Position numbers and translations under genes: made by a program | Shown here: piece by piece, positions 1 to 8,669 of the stretch | How positions within the stretch are numbered: position 1 is the first letter of the stretch | Layout of the letters: each line of letters begins with the position of its first letter | Assembly (NCBI RefSeq): GCF_000223985.1 | Contig: NZ_AFWV01000006.1 | Coordinates: 124,001 to 188,000 of the forward strand | From: Thiocapsa marina 5811 | GTDB taxonomy: Bacteria > Pseudomonadota > Gammaproteobacteria > Chromatiales > Chromatiaceae | Length of the DNA stretch: 64,000 bases | Reading direction: 5' to 3' | The notes under the pieces: generated by a model | Told to the model about the DNA's origin: nothing | What the model saw: only the letters and a program-made list of their open reading frames with translations | Databases searched by the model: none

Positions 1-2
1 TC

Positions 3-206
3 CTCATCAGCGGCGACGGCTCGCCCGATAAGGAAGATCAGGTCTTGATCAACCTCTCGAGCGAGGTCCCCGAGTTCTTCGGCCGCTTCGAGCGTCTCTG
101 CGAGCCCATCGACCACGACCCTGCCGCCCGCCTCGCAGGGCGCGAGCGCTTCCGCTACTACCGCGATCGCGGCTACCTCCTAGAGCATCACCAGATTCGG
201 CTCTGA
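3..206 (+). CDS. C-terminal fragment of an unrecognised protein (truncated by window edge)
   Basis: An open frame enters from the left edge and ends at a TGA at 204-206, giving about 67 residues of C-terminus. It is rich in charged and aromatic residues (EFFGRFERLCEP, ERFRYYRDRGY) and has no membrane segment. Codon use is strongly GC-ending like the rest of the window, which supports a real gene. I do not recognise the family. A short gap with a promoter separates it from the DsrC-family gene, so the two are probably separate transcripts. Confidence 0.5.
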   Translation, partial: LISGDGSPDKEDQVLINLSSEVPEFFGRFERLCEPIDHDPAARLAGRERFRYYRDRGYLLEHHQIRL

Positions 207-248
207 AGCCACCGATGCGCGAGCGGATCGCCAAAGTCAATCAGGGGG

Positions 249-276
249 TTGACGCGTCCGTAATTCTGACTATATT
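249..276 (+). promoter_or_regulatory. Candidate sigma-70 promoter of the DsrC-family gene, with overlapping palindromes
   Basis: TTGACG at 249-254 and TATATT at 271-276 are separated by 16 nt, close to a consensus -35/-10 pair. Two small palindromes overlap it: GACGCGTC (251-258) runs into the -35 box, and CTGAC-7-GTCAG (266-282) brackets the -10 box. Both are plausible operator half-sites. The promoter call is direct pattern recognition; regulation is inference. Confidence 0.5.
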
Positions 277-344
277 CGTCAGTGAGAGATAAGCTAATGT
301 CCTCATAAAAATAATTGATCCACCAAAGGCAAAGGGTAATCACG

Positions 345-689
345 ATGACTCAAACCGCCGTCCGCTCCCAGGCCCCGCACAAGCACCGCCCGCTTCCCGT
401 CGACGAGGACGGGTTCCTGATCGACCCGACGGATTGGAACGCCGGCATGGCCCGTGTCATGGCCGACCTCGACGAGATCGGGCCGCTCGGCCCCGACCAT
501 TGGTCGATCATTTACTATCTGCGCGAGCACCGCATGACCTACGGCGCCATCCCGCCGGTCTCGCAGATCTGCCGCACCCATGGCATGCAACGCGACGCGG
601 TGCGCCGACTCTTCGGCTCCTGCCGACAGGCATGGCGCATCGCAGGGTTGCCGCATCCGGGTGATGAAGCCTTGAGCTATATGAGCTAA
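345..689 (+). CDS. DsrC/TusE-family protein lacking both conserved cysteines (RspA-type)
   Basis: The 114-residue protein has the DsrC/TusE fold signature: DEDGFLIDPTDW near the N-terminus, then HWSIIYYLREH, a helix-turn-helix-like middle, and a C-terminal IAGLPHPG arm. In DsrC two cysteines on the arm carry persulfide/trisulfide, and TusE keeps the penultimate one. Here the upstream position is Trp (QAWRIAGLP) and the arm ends DEALSYMS with no Cys. The only cysteines are elsewhere, including one four residues before the CysB position. Homologues with neither Cys have been called RspA and are thought to be regulatory, so I would not call this TusE. The ATG at 345 follows an AAAGGG Shine-Dalgarno-like stretch. 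The TAA stop lies inside a repeat element. Confidence 0.8.
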   Translation: MTQTAVRSQAPHKHRPLPVDEDGFLIDPTDWNAGMARVMADLDEIGPLGPDHWSIIYYLREHRMTYGAIPPVSQICRTHGMQRDAVRRLFGSCRQAWRIAGLPHPGDEALSYMS

Positions 690-772
690 ACCCCGTCCGG
701 AGCAGAATGCATCGTCTTCGCACTGGATCGACGACGGCAGCAAGCATGAACGCCGCAGCGAACGCGGTTTAG
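686..772. repeat. Intergenic palindromic element (AACCGCG family), copy 1
   Basis: This ~87 bp element lies between the convergent DsrC-family gene and parC. It begins CTAAACCCCGTCC and ends AACGCGGTTTAG, so its ends are imperfect inverted repeats. The TAA at 687-689 is the stop codon of the upstream gene. It belongs to the same family as the elements near 26.7, 27.8, 52.8-53.1 and 56.7 kb. Confidence 0.7.
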
Positions 773-795
773 CGTTTAGGTTTCGCCGGGCCGAC

Positions 796-3057
796 CTACG
801 CCACCGACAGGCCTTCCACCCGCTGGAAGCCGCGCGGCAGCAGACGCCCGCGGCGTCCGCGCTCCCCTTGATAGACATCCAGATCGGCCGGCTTCAATGT
901 CAGCGTCCGTTTGCCCGAGAGCAGCACCAGGCTCCCGCCCTGCGGGACGACGGCGAGCGCGGTCACCAGCTCCTCGCGTGCCGCGACGCGGGCCGAGGGG
1001 ATGCCGATGATCTTGTTGCCCTTGCCCCGCGGCATCTCGGGCAGCTCCGACACCGGGAACAGGAGCAGATGCCCCGCCGTGGTGACGGCCGCGAGCCGGG
1101 CGCCCTCCAAGCCGCCTTCCTCTGCGCTCAGCGCAAGCGGCACCAAGACCTCGGCGCCTTTCGGCAGGCTCAGCACGGCCTTGCCGGCCTTGGCCTTGGC
1201 GAAGAGATCCTCCATTCGGGCGATAAATCCGTATCCGGCATCCGACGCCATCAGGACCCGGCACTCGGGCGCCTCGCCCAACACCGCCACAAAACGCGCA
1301 CCGGCGGGTGGATCCAGTCGCCCGGTCAAAGGCTCGCCCTGTCCCCGCGCCGACGGCAAGCTGTGGGCCGGCAAGGAATAGCTGCGCCCGGTCGAATCGA
1401 GAAAGACCACGCCTTGACTGCTGCGCACCCGCACCGCCATGAGGAAGCGATCCCCGGAGCGGTAGCTCAGCCCGGCCGGATCGACCTCGTGCCCCTTCGC
1501 CGCACGCACCCAACCCTTCTCGGACAGCACCACGGTCACCGGCTCGCTGGGCGCCAGATCGATCTCGTCGATAGCCGCCGCACTGGCCCGAGCGACCAGC
1601 GGCGAGCGCCGCGCATCGCCGTACTTCTCGGCATCCGAGGTGATCTCCTCCGAGATCAGCCGCTTGAGTGCCGACGGATCGCCCAGGATGGCTTGCAGCC
1701 CGTCGCGCTCCACGGCCAGCTCCGCCTGCTCGGCGCGGATCTTCATCTCTTCCAGACGCGCGAGCTGGCGCAACCGGGTGTTGAGCACATAGTCCGCCTG
1801 GGCCTCCGAGAGCGCGAACTGCGCCATGAGCACCGGCTTGGGCTCGTCCTCCCTGCGGACGATACGGATCACCTCGTCGATATTGAGAAAGGCGATCAGC
1901 AAGCCGTCCAAGAGGTGCAGACGCTCCAGGACCTTGTCCAGGCGATGCTGCGAGCGCCGCCGCACCGTCTCGGTGCGGTAGGCCAGCCACTCGACGAGGA
2001 TGTCGCGCAGTGTCATGACCCGCGGCCGACCGTTCAGCGCGATCAGGTTCATGTTGACCCGGTAGCTGCGCTCCAGATCGGTCGTGGCGAAGAGGTGCGA
2101 CATCATCCGGTCGACATCCACGCGGTTGGAGCGCGGCACGATCACCAATCGGGTCGGAAACTCATGATCGGACTCGTCGCGGAAGTCCTCGATCATCGGC
2201 AGCTTTTTGGCGTTGAACTGCTGCGCGATCTGCTCGAGCACACGGCTGCCCGAGACCTGATACGGCAAGGCGGTGATCACGATCTCGCCGCGCTCGACCT
2301 CGTAGACGGCGCGCTGCTTCAGACTCCCGCCGCCGGTCCGGTAGATCTTTTCGAGATCCTCGCGCGGTGTGACGATCTCGCCCGCGGTCGGAAAATCCGG
2401 CCCGGGTACGAAGCGCATCAGATCCTCGAGGGTCGCATCCGGATGATCGAGCAGATGGATGCAGGCGCGTGCGACCTCGCGCAGGTTGTGCGAGGGGATG
2501 TCGGTCGCCATGCCGACGGCGATCCCGGTTGCGCCGTTGAGCAAAAGGTTCGGTAGACGCGCGGGCAGCAGCTTGGGCTCATCGAGCGTCCCGTCGAAGT
2601 TCGGCTGCCAGTCGACCGTCCCCTGATCGACCTCGTCGAGCAGCAGACCCGCGTAGGGCGCAAGGCGCGACTCCGTGTAGCGCATCGCCGCAAACGACTT
2701 GGGATCATCGGGCGAGCCCCAGTTCCCCTGCCCGTCCACCAGCGGATAGCGATAGCTGAAGGATTGCGCCATCAACACCATCGCCTCGTAACAGGCTGAA
2801 TCCCCGTGCGGATGGAACTTACCCAGCACGTCGCCGACGGTGCGCGCGGATTTCTTGAACTTGGCCGCCGCCGAGAGCCCAAGCTCCGACATGGCATAGA
2901 GGATGCGCCGCTGCACCGGCTTGAGCCCGTCGCCCACATGGGGCAGCGCGCGGTCGAGGATGACGTACATGGAATAGTCCAGATACGCCTTTTCGGTGAA
3001 GTCCTTCAGCGGCAGGCGCTCGAGGCCCTCCGCGTTGTAGGTCATGGTTTCGGTCAT
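796..3057 (-). CDS. parC: DNA topoisomerase IV subunit A
   Basis: The 753-residue protein is the breakage-reunion subunit of topoisomerase IV, which decatenates daughter chromosomes together with ParE (not in this window). The catalytic tyrosine is Tyr127 in [10 protein letters not shown]. The quinolone-resistance-determining region reads [12 protein letters not shown], with the wild-type Ser and Glu, so no resistance substitution is visible there. [17 protein letters not shown] and the C-terminal beta-pinwheel repeats follow at the expected places, and the length matches proteobacterial ParC. I used the ATG at 3057; a second ATG four codons later is possible. The gene converges on the DsrC-family gene across a repeat element. 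Confidence 0.97.
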   Translation of the reverse strand: MTETMTYNAEGLERLPLKDFTEKAYLDYSMYVILDRALPHVGDGLKPVQRRILYAMSELGLSAAAKFKKSARTVGDVLGKFHPHGDSACYEAMVLMAQSFSYRYPLVDGQGNWGSPDDPKSFAAMRYTESRLAPYAGLLLDEVDQGTVDWQPNFDGTLDEPKLLPARLPNLLLNGATGIAVGMATDIPSHNLREVARACIHLLDHPDATLEDLMRFVPGPDFPTAGEIVTPREDLEKIYRTGGGSLKQRAVYEVERGEIVITALPYQVSGSRVLEQIAQQFNAKKLPMIEDFRDESDHEFPTRLVIVPRSNRVDVDRMMSHLFATTDLERSYRVNMNLIALNGRPRVMTLRDILVEWLAYRTETVRRRSQHRLDKVLERLHLLDGLLIAFLNIDEVIRIVRREDEPKPVLMAQFALSEAQADYVLNTRLRQLARLEEMKIRAEQAELAVERDGLQAILGDPSALKRLISEEITSDAEKYGDARRSPLVARASAAAIDEIDLAPSEPVTVVLSEKGWVRAAKGHEVDPAGLSYRSGDRFLMAVRVRSSQGVVFLDSTGRSYSLPAHSLPSARGQGEPLTGRLDPPAGARFVAVLGEAPECRVLMASDAGYGFIARMEDLFAKAKAGKAVLSLPKGAEVLVPLALSAEEGGLEGARLAAVTTAGHLLLFPVSELPEMPRGKGNKIIGIPSARVAAREELVTALAVVPQGGSLVLLSGKRTLTLKPADLDVYQGERGRRGRLLPRGFQRVEGLSVA

Positions 3058-3355
3058 GCCGTCGTCTTGCGCTCACTGAATCCGCGGTCGCGCATGATGC
3101 GGCAAGATGCGGCTCGGGACAAACCCGAGCCGAGGGCTGGAGGGTGTGTCTTGTCGCCCGGGGCCCCTCGAGACCTTCGGCATCGCGCGCTTGTGGAAGC
3201 CGCGAAGGCCGGCACGTGGACTTGCCTCGCCCACGGGTACGCCGACTTGAGTCGGCTCTTCGCCGGTGCGCTCATCGGGGCCGGGAACAGCCTGCGGTTG
3301 GGCGAGGGCTGAACGTCGTTTCGAATACCGTTCCGGGATGATGCGTCGCCCATAC
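3058..3355. other. Intergenic region between parC and the GNAT gene, with a hairpin
   Basis: About 300 bp without a supported gene. The only structure I see is a perfect 9-bp stem, CGGCTCGGG (3110-3118) and CCCGAGCCG (3124-3132), with a five-base loop, 53 bp upstream of parC. It lacks a T-run and could be a terminator-like end for the MFS-GNAT transcript or a leader structure. Confidence 0.4.
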
Positions 3356-3865
3356 TCAAGCACTCGACCCGAGACGTTTTTCCATGAAGCGGTACTGGAC
3401 GGAGCACTCGCCCGCGCGACCGGCGCCGAAGCCCAGCGCGCGATAGAGCGCCTCGGCACGCGGATTGTCCTCGCGCACCTCGAGCGTGAGCTTGCAGCAA
3501 TCGCGACGCCTGGCCTCCGCCTCGATCTCGCCGATCAGCGCGGTGGCGATCCCCCGGCCCCGGTAGCTCGAGAGCACCGCCAGATCATGGATATTGAGCA
3601 GTGGCCGGGCGCGGAAGGTCGAAAACCCCTGGAAGCAAATCGCCAGCCCGACGGCGGCCTCGCCGTCGAAGGCCAAAAGCACGAGACGATCCGTCACCCG
3701 CCGTAGGGCCGGCACCAGACGTTGTCTGACGTCCTCCGGCAGAGACTCGCCTGCGCCCATGGCGTCCTCGGCATAGGCATTCAGCAAGGCCACGACGGCA
3801 TGCGCGTCGTCGGATCGGTCCAGATCGGCGGGCCGAATCCGGCCCGAAAAACGCTGTCGATGCAT
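3356..3865 (-). CDS. GNAT-family N-acetyltransferase
   Basis: The 169-residue protein has the GNAT core. The acetyl-CoA pyrophosphate loop reads YRGRGIATALI, followed by the strand-helix LTLEVREDNPRAEALYRALGFG. The closest general resemblance is to RimI/PhnO-like acetyltransferases, but nothing identifies the acceptor. It starts 24 bp after the stop of the MFS transporter on the same strand, so the two are probably co-transcribed. A transporter plus acetyltransferase pair suggests drug or metabolite detoxification; this is inference. Confidence 0.85.
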   Translation of the reverse strand: MHRQRFSGRIRPADLDRSDDAHAVVALLNAYAEDAMGAGESLPEDVRQRLVPALRRVTDRLVLLAFDGEAAVGLAICFQGFSTFRARPLLNIHDLAVLSSYRGRGIATALIGEIEAEARRRDCCKLTLEVREDNPRAEALYRALGFGAGRAGECSVQYRFMEKRLGSSA

Positions 3866-3889
3866 CTGTGATTCGCCACCGACGTAGGG

Positions 3890-5086
3890 TCAACCGGACC
3901 CCGTCGCCTCATTGGACGGGCAACAGAGGAGCCAATAGCTCCCGCCCGCCGCCAAGCCGCATACTGCCATGCCGAACAGCATCGGCGTCGCATCCCCGGT
4001 GTGCATCAAGCTGACCAGCGAGCCCATCACCGCGCCGAGCCCGAAGCGCGACGCCCCGGAAAAGGCCGAGGCCGTGCCCGCCATGCGCGCGAAGAGCGCC
4101 ATGAAACCGGCCATTGAATTGCCGAGCACGACCCCCGCCATACCCAGATAGAGCAAGGTCGCGCCGACGATGGCCCACAGAGGCGGCGTTCCCCAGATGG
4201 CCAGCACCATCAGAATCAGCGCCGAGATCACCTGTACCCCGAGTCCCCAACGCAGCAGCCGCTCCGCCCCCAAACGGACCACCAACCGGGCATTCTGGCT
4301 CGTCACCACCATCGCCAGGGCCACATTCGCCCCGAAGAAGACCCCGAACCAACCCACCGGTACACCATGCAGCTCGATATACACGAAGGGCGAGGTGACG
4401 ATGTAGGTCATCATGCCGCCGAAGGAGAAGGCCCCGGTCAGCAAATATCCCATGCCGACCCGATGCCGGAGCAAGCTCAGGTAATTGCGTAAGACCCGAG
4501 CCAACTCGGGCGGGTGGCGATCCGCGTGCAGAAGCGTCTCCGGGATCAGCCGAAAGAAGAGCCCGCTCGCGGTCAAGCCCAGGCCCAAGAGCGCGACGAA
4601 GACCCAATGCCACTCGAGATAGGAGACGATGGCCCCGCCGATGGAAGGTGCGAGCAAGGGCGCCAGCGCCGTCGTCAACATCACCAGGCTCATCACCCGC
4701 GCATAGTGATCGCGCTCGAAGAGGTCCCGCACCAGAGCGGGCACCGTCACCGCCACCGCGGCGCCGCCCAGCCCTTGAACGGCGCGCCCCAACAGCAGGG
4801 TCTCCATCCGCTCGGCCAACACACACATGAGCGCACCCAAACAAAAGAGCGCTAGGCCACCGCCGATGGTCGCCCGCCGTCCGAGCACGTCCGAGGCCGG
4901 ACCCAAAACCAATTGGGCCAAAGCAAAGACACCCAGGTACGCGGTCACGCTCAGCTGCGCCAGCTCGATCGTCGAGTCCAAGTCCCGCGCGATCGCGGGC
5001 AGGCTCGGCAGATACATGTCGATGGCAAAGGGCGTCAGGCCGGAGAGAAGACCAAGCGTGAGGAGCGTCGAGAGGCGAATCTGCAT
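3890..5086 (-). CDS. Bcr/CflA-family MFS drug-resistance transporter
   Basis: This is a 398-residue inner-membrane protein with about 12 hydrophobic segments. The major-facilitator motif A-like loop reads GPASDVLGRRATIGGG, after the Bcr/CflA-type N-terminus (LTPFAIDMYLPSLPAIARDL). It is expected to be a proton-driven effluxer of drugs or other small molecules. An open frame continues upstream, but I start at the ATG at 5086 because GGAGG lies six bases before it and the protein then begins at the first membrane helix as in relatives. It is first in an apparent two-gene operon with the GNAT gene. Confidence 0.88.
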   Translation of the reverse strand: MQIRLSTLLTLGLLSGLTPFAIDMYLPSLPAIARDLDSTIELAQLSVTAYLGVFALAQLVLGPASDVLGRRATIGGGLALFCLGALMCVLAERMETLLLGRAVQGLGGAAVAVTVPALVRDLFERDHYARVMSLVMLTTALAPLLAPSIGGAIVSYLEWHWVFVALLGLGLTASGLFFRLIPETLLHADRHPPELARVLRNYLSLLRHRVGMGYLLTGAFSFGGMMTYIVTSPFVYIELHGVPVGWFGVFFGANVALAMVVTSQNARLVVRLGAERLLRWGLGVQVISALILMVLAIWGTPPLWAIVGATLLYLGMAGVVLGNSMAGFMALFARMAGTASAFSGASRFGLGAVMGSLVSLMHTGDATPMLFGMAVCGLAAGGSYWLLCCPSNEATGSG

Positions 5087-5465
5087 GGGCCCTCCGGGCC
5101 GCGGTGGGCCCGCAGGCCACAGAGAAGAGGAAGAGAGGAGAAGAGTAACGAGCGGGGCGAACCCGTGCCAGCCCGTGGCACCGATCCCGTAACAACTTGC
5201 TTCGCCGACAGCACCTCGTTCGCGAAGACCTGCCGCCCCCGCAGGCTCGTGGCACCTATCATCGTAAAAGGCGAACGTATTCGTGTACCGGAGTCGACCG
5301 AGCCGGACGGTTGGATCACGGAATTCGGCGAGGACAGCACTCGAACCCAGTCCGCCGCACCCCGATGGCATCCAGGCAACGACGGTCCAACGCGAAAACC
5401 GCGCATCCGTCGGCGCGCGCGGTTTAACATGGGCCACCGACCAAGTACCGGGAAGCACCGCCTCC
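5087..5465. other. Divergent intergenic region (MFS / SNF2) with purine tract and short palindrome
   Basis: This ~380 bp region separates divergent genes and must hold both promoters. Visible structures are a purine-only run on the + strand around 5119-5147, and a 31-bp palindrome AACCGCGC...GCGCGGTTT at about 5395-5425. The palindrome resembles the termini of the AACCGCG repeat family without a normal core. I see no clear -35/-10 pair. Confidence 0.4.
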
Positions 5466-8400
5466 ATGCACGCCGGCCCAGACCAGACGCACGACCTCGA
5501 CCCCTTCACGCTCGATCAAGATCAGCTTCACGCCCTGGCGGCCGCCGATCTCGTGCGCGCCGGCTTGCGCCATTTCAAGGACAACCGCGTCGCCGAATTG
5601 GAGCTGGACGGTGCCTGTCTGCGTGCCGACGTCGAGGACGAGGAGGATGAAGAGATCGTCGCGCTCGAGCTGTCCTATGACAGCGACGGCAATCTGATCT
5701 GTTTATGCGACTGCGGGACGCCTTCGGACCAAGCCTGCGTCCATGCACTCGCCGCACTCTTTGCCCGCTCGGCACGCAGGGCAGCCGAGGGCGAGCTGCT
5801 CGGCGCAGTGGAAGGGGCGATCGACGAGCGCATCAAGCGCGGACGGACCGAGGTGCGGGTCGAGCACCTCACGGGCGACCCGGCCTACGGGGCCTGGACC
5901 GCGCGCTCGCTCATGTCATCGACCCATGTCCCGGTCAGCTACCGGGTGCACATCCGCTCGCTGGACCGGCGCGCCAACTATTGTACCTGCCCGGATTTCG
6001 CGACCAACCAGTTGGGAACCTGCAAGCACATCGAGGCGGTGCTGCACCGCATTGCCAAACGCCGCGACGCCAAGGGTCCCCAAGCACTCGGACCGCCATC
6101 GCCCTTTGTTTATCTGGACTGGGAGGGCGACCCTGCTCCCCAGATTCGGCTCCATCGGGCGATGCAACGCCCGGACAGACCGCTCGATTCCGAGCTGGTC
6201 GCGCTGCTGGATGCGCATTTCGACGACGCGGGCGCCTACCGTCGGCGTCTGCCCGAGGACTTTCTGCGCCTGGCCGATGCCTTGGCCGGGCGCGCGGACA
6301 TCGATCTCGGGGAAGATGCACTCGGCTACGCTCGTCGCTTGGCCGAGCAGGCCGCCCAGCGGCAGCGGGCACGCGACATCGGCGAGGCGATCCGCGCCTC
6401 GGGTGGGCGTCTGCCCGGCGTGACCGCGCGACTCTATCCCTACCAGGTCGAGGGCGTGGCCTTTTTGGCCGCCAACGGGCGCGCGCTGCTGGCCGACGAC
6501 ATGGGTCTCGGCAAGACGCTCCAAGCCATCGCGGCGGCGGCCTGGCTGCATGCGCATGCCGAGGTCGAGCGGATCCTGGTGATCTGTCCGGCCTCGCTCA
6601 AGCAACAGTGGGCTCGAGAGATCCGCAAGTTCACCGGACAGGAGGCGCGGGTGATCCAGGGGCCCGCAGCCGCGCGTGCCGCCCAGTATCGAGGTGCCGG
6701 CGGCTTCCTGGTCGTCAACTACGAGCTGATCCTGCGCGACGGCAGTGTCATCGCCGAGACCCTGCGCCCGGACCTGATGATCCTCGACGAAGCGCAGCGC
6801 ATCAAGAACTGGCGCACCAAGATCGCCGCGGCCGTCAAACGCATCCCCTCGCGCTACGCCTTCGTTCTGACCGGCACGCCGCTCGAGAACCGGCTCGAAG
6901 ATCTCTACAGCCTGATGCAGGTGATCGACCAGAAGGTGCTCGGACCGCTTTGGCGCTATCTGGTGGACTTCCACGTCACGGACGAGCGCGGCAAGGTGCT
7001 CGGCTACCGCAATCTCTCCGAGCTGCGACGTCGGCTCGCACCCGTCATGCTGCGACGCGACCGCCAACTGGTGCGCGATCAGCTCCCTGATCGCATCGAG
7101 AGCCGCCTGGACATCCCGCTCGACGCCTGCCAGAAAGAGCTGCACGACGCCGGCATCCAGGCCGCCGGCATCCTGGCGCAGATCGCCAAGCGTCGTCCGC
7201 TCACGCCGGGCGAATCGAACCGGCTTATGGCACATTTGCAGCAAGCGCGCATGGCCTGCGACGCCGCCGGTCTGGTCGACAAGGAGACCGAGGGGTCGCC
7301 CAAGCTCGACGAGCTGGCGAATTTGCTCGACGAGCTCTGTCTGCAATCGGGACTCAAGGCCGTGGTCTTCTCCCAATGGGAGCAGATGACCCGGATGGTC
7401 GAGCAGCGCGTGCGCGCGCTGGGACTCGGCTGCGTACGCTTGCACGGCGGTGTACCGACGTCCAAGCGCGGCGAGCTGATCGATCGCTTCAATGACGACG
7501 ACGCCTGTCAGGTCTTCATCTCCACCGATGCGGGCGGGGTCGGGCTCAATCTGCAGACGGCCTCGGTTCTGGTCAATCTGGATATCCCATGGAACCCGGC
7601 CGTGCTGGATCAGCGCATCGCCAGGGTGCACCGTCTGGGGCAGACCCGCACGGTTCAGATCGTCCTGCTGGTCGCCGCCGAGTCCTACGAGTGCCGCGTC
7701 CTGGAGCTGGTCCAGGGCAAGCGCAACCTCTTCGACAACGTGGTCGACCAAGACGCGACAGAAGATGTCGTCGGGATCTCGCGCAAGTTAGTGGAGGTGC
7801 TCGCGGAGGATCTCGCCGGGCTGCCGGGCGTCCCGAAAACAGCCAACGAGGCAACGGGCGAGCAGGTCGAGGAGGCCGCTTCCGAAGAGCCGGCATCCGA
7901 TCAGGCCGACGCCAACCTAAAGGCGAGTCCGGACATCGACTTGAGCGCCGGCGAGACGACGGCGATCGACGACGCGCAGACCGACGGCACACCGGTGGAG
8001 CGAGCAGAGCCCATTCCGCTCGCCGATGCAACGCGAGATGCCGAGATGGAAGCATCCATCCGCCATGCCATCGAAGCCGTCCAGAAAGCATTCGGCACAC
8101 GCATCGAGCGGATCCTCGGCTCCGGCGGAGGCCTGCTGGTGGTCCTGGATCGCGTGGATGCCGAGGCTGATCGGCTTGCCGCAGCGATCTCCGGTCAGGT
8201 TCCGGTTGCACTCATCGACCCACGGACGCTGAGCGGACTACAGCGGCTCGGGGACGCCTCTCCGATCGCGCGGGCTCGGCCGCTCGTCGAGGCAACGGAA
8301 GAGCAGCACAGCCCGCAAGAGCCCAGGCTCCTGTTCAAGGCGCGGGAGAAGCTCCGCGGCGCCGAGGTCCTGATCCAACAGGCGTGCCCTGCCCCCGCCA

Positions 8401-8669
8401 TGGACCTGCTGCTCGGCGCACTTCTCGCTTGCGCCGCCGTCCGTTCCGAACAAGAGACCCCGCCGACACCCCAACACGCCGGGATCTGGCTCTACAGCGA
8501 AGCCCTGCCGAAAGGCATTCTGACCCAAGAAGAAGCCGGTCTGCTCATGCGCGCGCTCGCCCTGTCGCAAGGCGCGGAGACGATCCCGGACGCGCTGCTC
8601 CGAGACCTCGCAGCGGATGTGGCCCGCTTCGTCTCCGACCAAACGCAGTCGTGGCCTCCATCAAGTTGA
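5466..8669 (+). CDS. SNF2-family helicase with two SWIM zinc-finger modules
   Basis: The 1,067-residue protein is a SWI2/SNF2 superfamily DNA translocase. Two SWIM-type metal sites precede the motor: C81-x-C83-x7-C91-x-H93 and C173-x-C175-x10-C186-x-H188. The motor has Walker A ADDMGLGKT (344-352), DEAQ (441-444), TGTPLENRLEDLYSL, and the C-terminal helicase motifs STDAGGVGLNLQ and QRIARVHRLGQ. A ~280-residue C-terminal extension follows, acidic at first and then mixed, with no domain I recognise. Such proteins remodel protein-DNA complexes, and the SWIM modules likely bind DNA or protein. The ATG at 5466 is the first sensible start, though the frame is open upstream. The stop overlaps the 3' end of the convergent PAS gene by 9 bp. 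Confidence 0.88.
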   Translation: MHAGPDQTHDLDPFTLDQDQLHALAAADLVRAGLRHFKDNRVAELELDGACLRADVEDEEDEEIVALELSYDSDGNLICLCDCGTPSDQACVHALAALFARSARRAAEGELLGAVEGAIDERIKRGRTEVRVEHLTGDPAYGAWTARSLMSSTHVPVSYRVHIRSLDRRANYCTCPDFATNQLGTCKHIEAVLHRIAKRRDAKGPQALGPPSPFVYLDWEGDPAPQIRLHRAMQRPDRPLDSELVALLDAHFDDAGAYRRRLPEDFLRLADALAGRADIDLGEDALGYARRLAEQAAQRQRARDIGEAIRASGGRLPGVTARLYPYQVEGVAFLAANGRALLADDMGLGKTLQAIAAAAWLHAHAEVERILVICPASLKQQWAREIRKFTGQEARVIQGPAAARAAQYRGAGGFLVVNYELILRDGSVIAETLRPDLMILDEAQRIKNWRTKIAAAVKRIPSRYAFVLTGTPLENRLEDLYSLMQVIDQKVLGPLWRYLVDFHVTDERGKVLGYRNLSELRRRLAPVMLRRDRQLVRDQLPDRIESRLDIPLDACQKELHDAGIQAAGILAQIAKRRPLTPGESNRLMAHLQQARMACDAAGLVDKETEGSPKLDELANLLDELCLQSGLKAVVFSQWEQMTRMVEQRVRALGLGCVRLHGGVPTSKRGELIDRFNDDDACQVFISTDAGGVGLNLQTASVLVNLDIPWNPAVLDQRIARVHRLGQTRTVQIVLLVAAESYECRVLELVQGKRNLFDNVVDQDATEDVVGISRKLVEVLAEDLAGLPGVPKTANEATGEQVEEAASEEPASDQADANLKASPDIDLSAGETTAIDDAQTDGTPVERAEPIPLADATRDAEMEASIRHAIEAVQKAFGTRIERILGSGGGLLVVLDRVDAEADRLAAAISGQVPVALIDPRTLSGLQRLGDASPIARARPLVEATEEQHSPQEPRLLFKAREKLRGAEVLIQQACPAPAMDLLLGALLACAAVRSEQETPPTPQHAGIWLYSEALPKGILTQEEAGLLMRALALSQGAETIPDALLRDLAADVARFVSDQTQSWPPSS

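Noticed and set aside
345-689. TusE (sulfur relay protein)
   Set aside because: The essential penultimate cysteine is absent.
5916-7751. 611-codon open frame antisense to the SNF2 gene
   Set aside because: It is a shadow of the helicase coding strand, without family motifs or a ribosome site.
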